Shown here: one piece after another, positions 9,205 to 18,406 of the stretch | Layout of the letters: every line of letters starts with the position of its first letter | How positions within the stretch are numbered: position 1 is the stretch's first letter | Assembly: GCA_023438245.1 (NCBI GenBank) | Contig: JAEXRD010000148.1 | Location: 1 to 64,000 of the forward strand | Source of the DNA: Pseudomonadota bacterium | Lineage (GTDB): Bacteria > Desulfobacterota > Desulfovibrionia > Desulfovibrionales > Desulfovibrionaceae | Direction of reading: 5' to 3' | DNA: 64,000 bases | Position numbers and translations under genes: made by a program | Notes under the pieces: model-generated | What the model saw: only the letters and a program-made list of their open reading frames with translations | What the model was told of the DNA's origin: nothing | The model's database searches: none

Positions 9205-9232
9205 TTGACAATTACACTGCTTCGTGCATAGA
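9205..9232 (+). promoter_or_regulatory. Candidate promoter of the PxxKW protein gene
   Basis: TTGACA, 16 bases, CATAGA, about 70 bases upstream of the start at 9302. Confidence 0.5.
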
Positions 9233-9301
9233 CAACCGCTCTCTTTTCGATGACAACCCCTGGCGCAAAAAGCGGTCCCGGGTTCAAGGAGGATCATTTC
9301 T

Positions 9302-9592
9302 ATGGCTGACGACAAGAAGAACGGCAACGTCCTGGCCGGGGCCGTCATGACCGCCGAGGGGCTTTCCTTCAAAGGCATGATCATGGAGCCCGTGGTGGAG
9401 AACTGCACCGGCTGCGAGCGCATCGTGGCGGTGGAGGACAAGAGCTACTGCCCCACCTATGCCCAGCCCGCCAAGAAGTGGGTGCGCGGCATCTGCAACT
9501 TCGCCACCCACGTGAAGGCCACCGTGGACAAGGAAGGCAAGACCAAGGTCAACCCGCTGAAGGCCTCCAAGCGCGCCGCCAGGGGTCGCTAG
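9302..9592 (+). CDS. PxxKW-family cysteine-rich protein
   Basis: A 96-residue protein carrying the family's PAKKW motif and four Cys (ENCTGCERI, KSYCPTYAQPAKKW, GICNF) that could form a metal site. The tail is rich in Lys/Arg. The family is known mainly from sulfate-reducing and related bacteria, and its function is not established. A strong Shine-Dalgarno (AAGGAGG) precedes ATG 9302. The gene has its own promoter and terminator, so it is a monocistronic and probably well expressed unit. Confidence 0.85.
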   Translation: MADDKKNGNVLAGAVMTAEGLSFKGMIMEPVVENCTGCERIVAVEDKSYCPTYAQPAKKWVRGICNFATHVKATVDKEGKTKVNPLKASKRAARGR

Positions 9593-9606
9593 AGCTGACG
9601 CTTCGA

Positions 9607-9636
9607 AGAGGCGGGGGCGACCCCGCCTCTTTTTTT
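9607..9636 (+). terminator. Intrinsic terminator after the PxxKW gene
   Basis: Ten-bp stem (AGAGGCGGGG) closed by a GCGA tetraloop, followed by seven T residues. Confidence 0.9.
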
Positions 9637-9693
9637 ACCGCGCCCACCAAAAAAACCCCGAAGCCCCGCCCACAGGGCCGAAAGGAACCTCCC

Positions 9694-10917
9694 ATGCTTG
9701 CCGAACTGCACCGGCACATCCAGGACCAGTCCAGCTACATCGTCGAACTGCAACGCGCCATGGTGGCCATTCCGGCCCTGGGCCCCATGAACGGCGGCCC
9801 CGGAGAGCTGGACAAGACCGAATTCCTCAAGGTTCACCTGAGGGAATTGGGCTTCTCCGACGTGCGCGAGCTGCGCGCCCCGGACCCCGCCGTGCCCTGC
9901 GGCTACCGGCCCAACCTGGCGGCCATCGTGCCCGGCAGGAACACCGGCAAGACGCTCTGGGTCATCTCCCACACCGACATCGTGCCCCCCGGCGACCTGG
10001 CCCTGTGGGACAGCGATCCCTACGAGCTGGTGCAGAAGGGCGACATCCTCATCGGGCGCGGCGTGGAGGACAACCACCAGGGCGTGGTGAGCTCGCTCTT
10101 GGTGGCCAAGGCCCTGCTCGACCTGAAGGTCACCCCGGAGATCAACTACGGCGTGCTGCTGGTGGCCGACGAGGAGACCGGCAGCAAGTTCGGCCTGGAC
10201 TACGTGGTCAAAAGCCACCCCGAGCTGTTCAACCAGGGCGACCTGTTCGTGGTGCCGGACTTCGGCGGGCCCGACTCCGAGATGGTGGAGATCGCCGAGA
10301 AGAGCATCCTGTGGCTCAAGGTCGTGGTGGAGGGCAAGCAGTGCCACGCCTCCACTCCCGCCGCGGGCATCAACACCCTGCTGGCCGCCGCGTCCTTCAT
10401 CGTGAAGATTCCTCAGCTCAACGAGATCTTCCCGAACCAGGACCCCATTTTCGATCCCCCGCACTCCACGTTCCAGCCCACCAAGAAAGAGGCCAACGTG
10501 GAGAACGTGAACACCATCCCCGGCCGGGACGTGTTCTACATCGACTGCCGCGTCATGCCCTGCTACCAGCTTGAGGAGATTCTGGAGAAGATCTACGAGT
10601 TCGGGCGCGAGGTGGAAGCCGAGCACAAGGTGCGCATCAGCTATGATTTCGTGCAGTTCGAGCAGGCCGCGCCGCCCACCCCGCCGGACAGCGAGGTGGT
10701 GACCAGGCTGGTGCGCCGCGTGCGCGAGGTCTTCGGCAACAAGCCCAGGCTCCAGGGCATCGGCGGCGGCACCGTGGCCGCCTACCTGCGCCGCGCCGGC
10801 CACCAGGCCGTGGTCTGGAGCACGCTGATGCACAACGCCCACCAGCCCAACGAACGCTCCTCCATCACCAGCAGCATCAAGGACGCCAAGGTCATGGCGG
10901 CCATGCTCTTCGACTAG
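9694..10917 (+). CDS. M20-family metallopeptidase / deacylase-like hydrolase
   Basis: Di-zinc amidohydrolase of the ArgE/DapE/CPG2 family, 407 residues; the exact substrate cannot be assigned. Metal and catalytic motifs are present: SHTDIVPPGD (first His/Asp), GRGVEDNHQGV, the catalytic DEETGSKFG, and the C-terminal HNAHQPNER. The dimerisation (lid) domain starts near KSILWLKVVVEGKQCHAS. It could be a DapE- or ArgE-like enzyme or a general aminoacyl peptidase. The ATG at 9694 follows AAAGGAA; mnmG begins 18 nt after its stop. Confidence 0.88.
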   Translation: MLAELHRHIQDQSSYIVELQRAMVAIPALGPMNGGPGELDKTEFLKVHLRELGFSDVRELRAPDPAVPCGYRPNLAAIVPGRNTGKTLWVISHTDIVPPGDLALWDSDPYELVQKGDILIGRGVEDNHQGVVSSLLVAKALLDLKVTPEINYGVLLVADEETGSKFGLDYVVKSHPELFNQGDLFVVPDFGGPDSEMVEIAEKSILWLKVVVEGKQCHASTPAAGINTLLAAASFIVKIPQLNEIFPNQDPIFDPPHSTFQPTKKEANVENVNTIPGRDVFYIDCRVMPCYQLEEILEKIYEFGREVEAEHKVRISYDFVQFEQAAPPTPPDSEVVTRLVRRVREVFGNKPRLQGIGGGTVAAYLRRAGHQAVVWSTLMHNAHQPNERSSITSSIKDAKVMAAMLFD

Positions 10918-10935
10918 GGCAGCGGAGCGCGCGCC

Positions 10936-12822
10936 GTGCGCCCTGCGCCACCGGACATCTTCGACCTCGTGGTCGTGGGCGCGGGCCATGCGGGCTGCGA
11001 GGGGGCCATGGCCGCCGCGCGCCTGGGCCTGTCCACCCTGCTCCTCACCGTCAGCGTCGACCGCATCGGGCACCTGTCCTGCAACCCGGCCATCGGGGGG
11101 CTGGCCAAGGGCCACATGGTCAAGGAAATCGACGCCCTGGGCGGCATGATGGGCCTGTGGGCCGACGAGTGCGGCATCCAGTTCCGCCAGCTCAACCAGA
11201 GCAAGGGCCCGGCGGTGCGCTCCACCCGCGCCCAGATCGACCGCGACCAGTACCTGCGCATTGTCCGGCGCGACATCTTCGCCCAGCCCGGCCTGTGGGT
11301 GGTCCAGGACATGGCCGAGGGCCTGCTCGTGAAGGGCGGGCGCTGCGCCGGGGTGCGCACGCGCGGCGGCCAGCAGTTCCACGCCCGGGCCGTGCTGCTC
11401 ACCACCGGCACCTTCCTGCGCGGGCTCATCCACATCGGGCTGACGCACTACTCCGGCGGACGCCTGGGCGATCCCTCCTCCGAGGGCCTTTCCGGCGACC
11501 TCAAGGTTCTGGGACTGGAGCTGGGCCGCCTCAAGACCGGCACCCCGCCCCGGCTGCTCAAGGACAGCATCGACTTCTCCGTCATGGAGGCCCAGCACGG
11601 CGACGACCCGCCCGCGCCCTTCAGCTTCCGGAACACATCCGTGCCCCTGCCCCAGGTGCCCTGCCACGTCACCTACACCAACGAGGCGGCGCACGAGGCC
11701 ATCCGCGCCGGGTTCGAGCGCTCGCCGCTCTACACCGGCGTCATCCAGGGCACGGGCGCGCGCTACTGCCCCTCGGTGGAGGACAAGATCGCCCGCTTCC
11801 CGGACAAGGAGCGCCACCAGATCTTCATCGAGCCGGAAGGCCTGGAGAGCCCGGAGGTGTACCCCAACGGCATCTCCACCAGCCTGCCGCTGGACATCCA
11901 GAAGCGCATGCTCGCGGTCATTCCGGGCCTGGAGAAGGCGCAAATCGTGCGCCCCGGCTACGCCATCGAGTACGATTTCGTGCCGCCAACGCAGCTGCTG
12001 CCCACGCTGGAGACCAAGGCCCTGCCGGGCCTGTACTGCGCCGGGCAGATCAACGGCACCTCGGGCTACGAGGAGGCCGCGGCGCAGGGGCTGTGGGCCG
12101 CGCTCAACGTGTCCTGCTCCCGGCGCGGGCTGCCGCCCTTCATCCTGCGGCGCGACCAGGCCTACATGGCGGTGCTGGTGGACGACCTTGCGACAAAAGG
12201 AACAAGCGAGCCCTACCGCATGTTCACCTCGCGCGCGGAGTACCGCCTGCTGCTGCGCGAGGGCAACGCCGACCAGCGTCTTACGGCCATCGGCCGGGAC
12301 CTGGGGCTGGTGGACGACGCGCGCTGGGCCACCTACTGCGACAAGAAGCGCCGCCTGGACGGGCTCATCAATGCGCTGGAGGGCACGGTCATCCGGCCCG
12401 ACGCCCCCACCCGGGACACGCTCGCCGCCATCGGGGCCTCCATCCCGGGCAAGGCCGTGCCGCTGTCCGCCCTGCTGCGCCAGCCGCAGTTGGACATCGC
12501 CGGGCTTGCCGCGCTGCTGCCGGAGATCGAACAGACTCCGGAAGAGGTGCTGCGCGAGGCCGAGACCCAGGTGCGCTACGCCAGCTACCTGGACAAGGAA
12601 CGCGAGCTTGTGGAGCAGAGCCGGGGCCGGGAGCAGGCCGCGCTGCCGCCGGAGCTGGACTACGCCCAGGTGGCGGGTCTGACCCGCGAGGTGATGGAAA
12701 AGCTCGCCCGCACGCGCCCGCTCACGCTCGGGCAGGCCGCGCGCATCTCCGGCGTAACCCCTGCGGCCTTGAATTGCCTGGAGATTCACCTGCGCAAGCT
12801 GGACTACCTGCGCAAAGCGTAA
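10936..12822 (+). CDS. mnmG: tRNA uridine-5-carboxymethylaminomethyl(34) synthesis enzyme MnmG
   Basis: FAD-dependent subunit that, with the GTPase MnmE, installs cmnm5U at the wobble position of several tRNAs. 628 residues, family-typical. The N-terminal dinucleotide fold reads [20 protein letters not shown]. The [13 protein letters not shown] and [11 protein letters not shown] motifs, the NGISTSLP stretch and the C-terminal MnmE-binding helical domain ([15 protein letters not shown]) are all visible. It uses a GTG start at 10936. MnmE is not in the window. Confidence 0.97.
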   Translation: MRPAPPDIFDLVVVGAGHAGCEGAMAAARLGLSTLLLTVSVDRIGHLSCNPAIGGLAKGHMVKEIDALGGMMGLWADECGIQFRQLNQSKGPAVRSTRAQIDRDQYLRIVRRDIFAQPGLWVVQDMAEGLLVKGGRCAGVRTRGGQQFHARAVLLTTGTFLRGLIHIGLTHYSGGRLGDPSSEGLSGDLKVLGLELGRLKTGTPPRLLKDSIDFSVMEAQHGDDPPAPFSFRNTSVPLPQVPCHVTYTNEAAHEAIRAGFERSPLYTGVIQGTGARYCPSVEDKIARFPDKERHQIFIEPEGLESPEVYPNGISTSLPLDIQKRMLAVIPGLEKAQIVRPGYAIEYDFVPPTQLLPTLETKALPGLYCAGQINGTSGYEEAAAQGLWAALNVSCSRRGLPPFILRRDQAYMAVLVDDLATKGTSEPYRMFTSRAEYRLLLREGNADQRLTAIGRDLGLVDDARWATYCDKKRRLDGLINALEGTVIRPDAPTRDTLAAIGASIPGKAVPLSALLRQPQLDIAGLAALLPEIEQTPEEVLREAETQVRYASYLDKERELVEQSRGREQAALPPELDYAQVAGLTREVMEKLARTRPLTLGQAARISGVTPAALNCLEIHLRKLDYLRKA

Positions 12823-12838
12823 CAATCCCGTCGCCTTG

Positions 12839-12867
12839 TTGACATTGCCCGATCGGCGGAATATTTT
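12839..12867 (+). promoter_or_regulatory. Strong candidate promoter of the corC-lnt-prfB group
   Basis: Consensus TTGACA, a 17-base spacer and TATTTT, inside a locally AT-rich patch between mnmG and the CBS-domain gene. Confidence 0.65.
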
Positions 12868-12955
12868 TTAAGCTTGCGCGCGCGGTTGTTGTACATGATC
12901 GGAGCGCACCACGGCGGAGTTTGGCTCCGCGCCACCTCTTCAGGAGCAAAGCATC

Positions 12956-13777
12956 TTGGACGAAGGCTCATCCGGCAGTCTGTTCTCGGGCATCAGGAAC
13001 CTGTTTCGCAAAAGCGACTCCCAACTGGAGGAGCATCTGCGCGAGGCCGTGGAGGAAGGCGAGATCGAAAGCGAGGACGTGCGCGTCCTGCAGAACGTCA
13101 TCGACCTTGAGGAAAAGCGCGTCAGCGAGATCATGATCCCCCGGCCGGACATCGTCTGCGCCGAAGCCGACGCCCCGCTCTCCGAGGTGGCCGAGCTCAT
13201 CGTGCAGCACGGCCACTCGCGCATTCCCGTGTACGAGGACAACCGCGACCACATGGTGGGCGTGGTGCACGCCAAGGACGTCATCAAGCCGCTGCTGGAG
13301 GGCAAGGGGGCCGAGGCCGGGCTCATGGAGCTGGCGCGCCCGCCCCATTTCGTGCCCGACACCATCAATCTCAAGGCCCTGCTGGCCGACCTGCGCTCCC
13401 GCCGCGTGCACCTGGCCATCGTGCTGGACGAGTACGGCGGCACCGCCGGGCTGGTGACCCTGGAGGACGTGCTGGAGCAGATCGTGGGCGACCTGGGCGA
13501 CGAGCACGACGAACTGCGGCCCGAGGACGTGCTGGAGCAGCCCGACGGTTCGCTGCTGGTCTCCGGCCGCGTGCCGCTGGACGAGATCAACGAACTGTTC
13601 GGCCTGGAGCTTTCCTCCGAGCAGGTGGAGACCGTGGGCGGCTACCTGTGCGAGATCGCCGGGCGCATCCCGGCCCAAGGCGAGAGCTTCCCCATGGGCC
13701 CCTGGACCTTCGACGTGGAAGAGGCCGACGCCAAGCACATCGAGACCCTGCGCGTGCGCCGCGTCCAGGAGGCCTAG
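12956..13777 (+). CDS. corC: CorC/HlyC-type CBS-domain protein
   Basis: 273-residue cytosolic protein with a tandem CBS pair (IMIPRPDIVCAEADAPLSE and the following repeat around LDEYGGTAGLVTLEDVLEQI) and a C-terminal CorC/HlyC domain. It lacks the DUF21 membrane domain of the longer relatives. Members are linked to Mg2+/Co2+ efflux or resistance, and corC next to lnt is a common arrangement. The start is TTG 12956, nine bases after AGGAG. lnt begins four bases after the stop. Confidence 0.9.
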   Translation: MDEGSSGSLFSGIRNLFRKSDSQLEEHLREAVEEGEIESEDVRVLQNVIDLEEKRVSEIMIPRPDIVCAEADAPLSEVAELIVQHGHSRIPVYEDNRDHMVGVVHAKDVIKPLLEGKGAEAGLMELARPPHFVPDTINLKALLADLRSRRVHLAIVLDEYGGTAGLVTLEDVLEQIVGDLGDEHDELRPEDVLEQPDGSLLVSGRVPLDEINELFGLELSSEQVETVGGYLCEIAGRIPAQGESFPMGPWTFDVEEADAKHIETLRVRRVQEA

Positions 13778-13780
13778 GGC

Positions 13781-15325
13781 GTGCCTGTCCAGCTCCTGTA
13801 CGGGCTTGCCGCAGCGCTGGGCGCGCTCCTCGGCATGGCCAACCCCTACCTGCATTTCCCGCCCGCCATCCTGGCCCTGCCCGCCGGGCTGCTGGCCCTG
13901 GCCATGGACGCGCCCACGGGCCGCCTGGCCTTCAAGCGCTGCTGGCTGGCCGCCAGCCTGGGCTGCCTGGGCTGCCTGGCCTGGGTGTACTGGCCGGTGC
14001 ACCACTTCGGCGGCGTGCACTGGCTGCTGGCCCTGCCCGTGCCCGTGCTGCTGTCCATGGCCATGGCCGTGTACTTCGGGTTGTTCGGCCTGCTGGCCCA
14101 CCACGCCATGCGGCGGCTCGGCCCGCTCGTGGCGCTGCCGCTGCTGGCCGCCGCCTGGGGCGGCATGGAGCTGGCCATGGGCACGCTGCTTTCCGGCTTC
14201 CCCTGGGTGGTGCTCTCCGGGGCCTTCGGCCCCTGGCCCATGATGCTCCAGGCCGCGGCCTACGTGGGCTCGCTGGGCCTGTCCGTGCTGCTGGCCCTGG
14301 TGGGCCTGGGCATCGCGGCCTCGCGCCGCACCATGCTCGCGCCCGTGCTCTCGGCCTTCGTGCTCAGCGCGCTGGTGGCCGTGGGCTGGGGCCGCATGCA
14401 GGCCTTCCAGGACAGCGGCCCCCAGCACACCGTGGCCATCGCCCAGGGCAACATCGACCAGAGCGTGAAGTGGGACCCCACCTACCAGCAGGGCACCGTG
14501 GACACCTACGTGGCCCTCTCCCGGCAGGCCTTGGAGCGCAAGCCCGAGCTGGTGGTCTGGCCCGAGACCGCCATGCCCTTCTATTTCCAGGACGAGACCC
14601 CGCTGCGCGAGCCCGTGCTGCGCTTTGTCGAGGACACCGGCGTGCCCGTGCTCGTGGGCGCGCCCGGCTACCGCATGCAGGCCAGCCTCAATCCCGGCGG
14701 CGGCTACGAACTGTTCAACCGCGCCTTCCTGGTGGTGCGCGACCAGTCCGCCCGGGTCGGCATCGCGGGCCTGTACGACAAGGAGCATCTGGTGCCCTTC
14801 GGCGAGTACATGCCCCTGCCCTCCTGGCTGCCCATGGACAAGCTGGTGAACGGCGTGGGCGACTTCGTCCCCGGCCGCGACCAGAAGCCCATCCAGAGCG
14901 GCGAAATGGACCTGGGCGTGCTCGTCTGCTACGAGGCAATCTTCCCGGAGCAGGCCCAGGAGCGTGTGCGCCAGGGCGCCAACCTGCTGGTGAACATCAG
15001 CAACGACGCCTGGTTCGGGGCCACTTCCGCGCCCCTGCAGCACCTCTACCTCACCGCCCTGCGCGCTGTGGAGCAGGGCCGCTGGATCGTGCGCAGCACC
15101 AACACCGGCATCTCCGCCTACATCGACCCCCTGGGCCGCATCCAGGTGGCCGGGCCGCAGTTCGAGGCCCTTTCCGCCGCCGCCGTGGTGCGCTCGCGCG
15201 ACGAAACCACGCTCTACCACGCGCTGCACACGCCCCTGCGCATCGCGCTTGCCGCATTGACCGCGCTGCTGGTCGGGCTTATCATTCTGCGCGGAAAACA
15301 TGCCAGACCCGGCGCCAGCCGCTAA
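13781..15325 (+). CDS. lnt: Apolipoprotein N-acyltransferase
   Basis: Inner-membrane enzyme that adds the third acyl chain to the N-terminal Cys of lipoproteins, completing their maturation before Lol export. 514 residues: about six N-terminal transmembrane segments, a periplasmic nitrilase-like domain, and a last C-terminal span. The catalytic triad is visible: Glu in VVWPETAMPF, Lys in LYDKEHLVPFGEYMP, Cys in LVCYEAIFPE. GTG start at 13781. It would act on lipoproteins such as BamD, encoded at 59 kb. Confidence 0.96.
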   Translation: MPVQLLYGLAAALGALLGMANPYLHFPPAILALPAGLLALAMDAPTGRLAFKRCWLAASLGCLGCLAWVYWPVHHFGGVHWLLALPVPVLLSMAMAVYFGLFGLLAHHAMRRLGPLVALPLLAAAWGGMELAMGTLLSGFPWVVLSGAFGPWPMMLQAAAYVGSLGLSVLLALVGLGIAASRRTMLAPVLSAFVLSALVAVGWGRMQAFQDSGPQHTVAIAQGNIDQSVKWDPTYQQGTVDTYVALSRQALERKPELVVWPETAMPFYFQDETPLREPVLRFVEDTGVPVLVGAPGYRMQASLNPGGGYELFNRAFLVVRDQSARVGIAGLYDKEHLVPFGEYMPLPSWLPMDKLVNGVGDFVPGRDQKPIQSGEMDLGVLVCYEAIFPEQAQERVRQGANLLVNISNDAWFGATSAPLQHLYLTALRAVEQGRWIVRSTNTGISAYIDPLGRIQVAGPQFEALSAAAVVRSRDETTLYHALHTPLRIALAALTALLVGLIILRGKHARPGASR

Positions 15326-15348
15326 GACCAAGGACAGAACACACGACC

Positions 15349-16474
15349 ATGCTGCAATTAGCCGACCTCAAGTCCCAGGGCCAGGCCCTGCTCGACCAGT
15401 TCCAGACCATCTGGGGGCGTCTTTGACGACCAGGCCCAACGCGAGCGCCTAAGCGAGATCGAGAGCGAGCTTTCCAAGCCCGGCGCCTGGGACAAGCCCG
15501 AACAGCTCACACCCATCCTGCGCGAAAAGAGCGCGCTGGAGTTCCGCCTCTCCACCTGCGACACCCTGGCCCAGGCCAAGAGTGACGTGGAGGACTGGCT
15601 CATGCTGGCCCAAGAGGAGGAAACCCCGGAGACTCTGGAGGCGCTTGAGGAACACCTCGGCGTGTTCCGCACCCGGCTGGAGGACACCGAGCTGTCCATC
15701 CTGCTCTCCGGGCCCGACGACAACAACCCGGCCATCCTGGAGATCCACCCCGGCGCGGGCGGCATCGACGCCCAGGACTGGGCCGAGATGCTGCTGCGCA
15801 TGTACCTGCGCTGGGCCGAGGCGCGCGGTTTCCAGGTGGACGAGCTGGACCGCCTCAGCGCCGACGAGGCGGGCATCAAGAGCGTCACGCTGTCCATCAC
15901 CGGACCCTACGCCTACGGCCTGCTCAAGGGCGAGGCGGGCATCCATCGACTTATTCGCATCTCGCCCTTCGACTCCTCGGGCCGCAGGCACACCGCCTTC
16001 GCCTCGGTGGACGTGTACCCCGACGTGGACACCAGCATCCAGGTGGACGTGAAGGAGGAGGACCTGCGCATCGACGTGTTCCGGGCCAGCGGCTCCGGCG
16101 GCCAGCACGTCAACCGCACCAACTCCGCCGTGCGCATCACGCACATCCCCACGGGCATCGTGGTGCAGTGCCAGAACGAGAAATCACAGCTCAAGAACAA
16201 GCAGCTGGCCATGAAGGTGCTCACCGCGCGCATCTACGAGCGCGAACTGAAGCAGCAGCAGGCCACCAGGCAAGCCGACTACGACAACAAGTCCGGCATA
16301 ACCTTCGGCAGCCAGATCCGGACCTACACCCTCCAGCCCTACCGGCTGGTGAAGGACCACCGCTCCGGGGCCGAGGACAGCAACGTGGACGCCGTGCTCG
16401 ATGGCCGGCTCGACCCCATCATCCGCACCAACCTCCTGCACGCCAATGCCGAACAACTCAAAGCCGCAAACTGA
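15349..16474 (+). CDS. prfB: Peptide chain release factor 2, with programmed +1 frameshift
   Basis: RF2 releases peptides at UGA and UAA. The gene is in two frames. ATG 15349 opens 25 codons ending CTT (15421-15423), followed in frame by TGA (15424-15426); skipping T15424 continues to 16474, giving about 374 residues. This is the classical RF2 autoregulatory frameshift: low RF2 leaves the UGA unread and the ribosome slips at CUU. A G-rich run precedes the site (TGGGGGCGT). The product has the codon-recognition SPF motif ([13 protein letters not shown]) and the catalytic GGQ ([13 protein letters not shown]). So the split is regulation, not damage. Confidence 0.95.
15409..15427 (+). promoter_or_regulatory. 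prfB: RF2 +1 frameshift signal
   Basis: The run of G acting as an internal Shine-Dalgarno, the slippery CTT, the in-frame TGA and the following C match the conserved arrangement of bacterial prfB genes. Confidence 0.92.
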
Positions 16475-17180
16475 CCCGCTCGCCCGCCTGCTCCATGAGC
16501 TGACGGACATGGAGCGGCGCCTGGCGGACCTGGCCCTGGACGCCCAGGGCCGGCAGGCCGAGCTGTGCCTGGTGCGCAGCGCCGAGGGCCTGGACGCCGC
16601 CGCCTGGGCCGAGCTGAAGCGCCGCCACGGCCTGGAGCGCTGGAGCGCCCTGCCCGCCCGCGCCCTGGAGTCCCAGGCCGGGCTTTTGCGCAGGCTGGCC
16701 GCGGAGATCGCCCGCAGCAGGCAGTGCGCCACGCCCCTTTCCCTGGCCCTGGTGCAGGCCGAGGGCGATGGCCTGGACGCCGCGGCGCTGGTGCCCCTGC
16801 TGGCCGAGCAGGCCCGCGATTTCGACCTGGTGTTCGAGCTGGACGGAACCTGCGCGGCGGTGCTGTTCTGCGGCTCGGCCCTGGCCCAGGCCGAGCGCCT
16901 GGCCGGGTCCATGCTGCGCCGCCTGCGCCAGGTCCTGGGCGAGGGCGACGGGCTGGCCCTGTGCTCCGCCGGTCTGGTGGGCTACGGCGGCAGCGTGGAG
17001 TTGTCCGCCCAGGACATCCTGGCCCGCGCCCGCCAGAGCCTGGACAAGGCGCGCAGGCTGGGCGGCAACCGCCTGGAGGTGGCCCCGCCGCTGGACGTGG
17101 CCGCCGCGCCCAAAAGCACGCTCGTGGGTTCGAGCGAGAAGCATTTCCTCTTCACCGGCAAAAGGATGCCAAAGAAATGA
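16446..17180 (+). CDS. Degenerate GGDEF-like protein (probably catalytically dead)
   Basis: 244 residues. An N-terminal helical segment (about 1-75) is followed by a domain with the length and pattern of a GGDEF fold (AAEIARSRQCATPLSLALVQ ... ARQSLDKARRLGGNRLEV). Where active diguanylate cyclases carry GG(D/E)EF, this one has DLVFELDGTCAAVLF, so cyclic-di-GMP synthesis is unlikely. It overlaps the prfB end by 29 bases and shares an ATGA overlap with the FlhG-like gene, implying translational coupling. A structural or sensory partner of that ATPase is plausible. The domain call is from pattern only. Confidence 0.6.
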   Translation: MPNNSKPQTDPLARLLHELTDMERRLADLALDAQGRQAELCLVRSAEGLDAAAWAELKRRHGLERWSALPARALESQAGLLRRLAAEIARSRQCATPLSLALVQAEGDGLDAAALVPLLAEQARDFDLVFELDGTCAAVLFCGSALAQAERLAGSMLRRLRQVLGEGDGLALCSAGLVGYGGSVELSAQDILARARQSLDKARRLGGNRLEVAPPLDVAAAPKSTLVGSSEKHFLFTGKRMPKK

Positions 17181-18004
17181 GCGACACCAATCCAAACAGC
17201 ACGGTGAGCCTGTGCATCATGAGCGGCAAGGGCGGCGTGGGCAAGACCAACATCTCGCTCAACCTGGGCTTTGCGCTGGCCGGGCTGGCGGAGCAGGACG
17301 GCTCGCCCAACCGGGCTCTGCTCATGGACTGCGACCTGGGCCTGGCCAACCTGGACGTGCTGCTGGGCCTGACGCCGGAGCGTAATCTCCAGGACCTGCT
17401 GGCCGAGGAGGCCACGGTGGAGGAGGTGGTGTTCGAGGTCAAGCCCGGCCTGTCCATCCTGCCCGCGGCCACCGGCGTGCCGGAGCTGGTGGAGATGGAC
17501 CACAACCAGCGCGACAGCCTCTTCGAAACGCTGACCGGACTGGTGAAGGGCTATGAGTTCCTGCTCATGGACCTGGGCGCGGGCATCAGCGACACAGTGC
17601 TCTCCATCGCGCGCATGGCGCAGATGCGCGTGGTGCTGGTGACTCCGGAACCCACCTCGCTCACCGACGGCTACGCCATCATCAAGGTGCTCAATTCCCG
17701 GTACGGCGTGCGCGATTTTTGCGTTGTCGTAAACCAGGCCAGCGCCCAGGAGGCCAAGGCCACGTTCCAGCGCCTGAACATGGCCTGCAAGAGCTTTCTG
17801 GGCTTCGACCTGGTGCCCCTTGGCCATGTGCGCATGGACAAGACCGTCACCGAGGCGGTGCGCAACCAGACCCCGCTGGCCGAGTTCGCCCCGCAATGCA
17901 ACGCCTACAAGGACATCCAGGCCCTGGCGGGCAAGATCGCCCACTATCGCAGGGAGAATCTGGAGGCCCTGGCGGGCAGAACGGCCCTCAGGAGATTTTC
18001 CTAG
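17177..18004 (+). CDS. MinD/ParA-family ATPase, FlhG-like
   Basis: 275-residue deviant Walker-A ATPase (SGKGGVGKTNISLNLGFALA) with a second motif MDCDLGLANLDVLLGL and a membrane-targeting-type C-terminal helix. The overall pattern resembles FlhG (YlxH), which sets flagellar number and place by acting on FlhF; MinD or a chemosensory-array ParC are alternatives. No flhF is adjacent. The start overlaps the degenerate GGDEF gene stop (ATGA). The chemotaxis genes at 52-56 kb show that the cell is motile or at least chemosensory. Confidence 0.8.
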   Translation: MSDTNPNSTVSLCIMSGKGGVGKTNISLNLGFALAGLAEQDGSPNRALLMDCDLGLANLDVLLGLTPERNLQDLLAEEATVEEVVFEVKPGLSILPAATGVPELVEMDHNQRDSLFETLTGLVKGYEFLLMDLGAGISDTVLSIARMAQMRVVLVTPEPTSLTDGYAIIKVLNSRYGVRDFCVVVNQASAQEAKATFQRLNMACKSFLGFDLVPLGHVRMDKTVTEAVRNQTPLAEFAPQCNAYKDIQALAGKIAHYRRENLEALAGRTALRRFS

Positions 18005-18024
18005 CCGCCAACATCATGAAACCC

Positions 18025-18054
18025 TTGACGGAATGGCTGTGTTTCCGGCATAGG
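18025..18054 (+). promoter_or_regulatory. Candidate promoter of the second HU gene and the selenoprotein
   Basis: TTGACG, 18 bases, CATAGG, about 75 bases before the HU start. Confidence 0.4.
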
Positions 18055-18130
18055 CACGATAGACATGGAAAAGTAAAGCCGCGTTCAGACCAGACCGGAT
18101 TCACAATTGCGGCAAACCCCGGGAGCCAAC

Positions 18131-18406
18131 ATGAACAAGAGCGAACTCATCAAGGCCCTTTCCGAACAGAAGAAATTGCACATCGACGACGCCACCAAGA
18201 TCGTCACCGCCTTCTTCGACTCCATCAAGGACGCGCTGGTTTCTGGCGACCGCGTTGAGATCCGCGGCTTCGGCAGCTTCAAGGTCAAGGATTACGAAGG
18301 CTACACCGGCCGCAACCCCAAGACCGGCACCGTGGTCGAGGTCCTGCCCAAGCGCCTGCCCTTCTTCCGTCCCGGCAAAGAGCTCAAGGAATTCATCAAC
18401 GACTGA
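18131..18406 (+). CDS. HU/IHF-family DNA-binding protein (second copy)
   Basis: 91 residues with the family beta-arm motif (IRGFGSFKVKDYEGYTGRNP) and RLPFFRPGKELKEF. It differs clearly from the first HU copy at 6.5 kb, so the cell has at least two paralogues that could form heterodimers or serve different growth states. ATG 18131 follows GGGAG. Its TGA stop overlaps the ATG of the selenoprotein by one base (TGATG). Confidence 0.94.
   Translation: MNKSELIKALSEQKKLHIDDATKIVTAFFDSIKDALVSGDRVEIRGFGSFKVKDYEGYTGRNPKTGTVVEVLPKRLPFFRPGKELKEFIND

Noticed and set aside
9589..12825. 1078-codon open frame on the minus strand opposite the M20 peptidase and mnmG
   Set aside because: Shadow ORF caused by high GC; Val/Gly/Ala/His-rich composition, no domain, and two certain genes on the other strand. 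The same applies to the long antisense frames at 31-1584, 3019-5514, 12968-15331, 41237-43993, 48482-51061, 51806-53896, 53535-56219 and 56575-58299.
15349..15426. Truncated prfB or sequencing frameshift
   Set aside because: The break occurs exactly at the conserved CTT-TGA-C recoding site of RF2.
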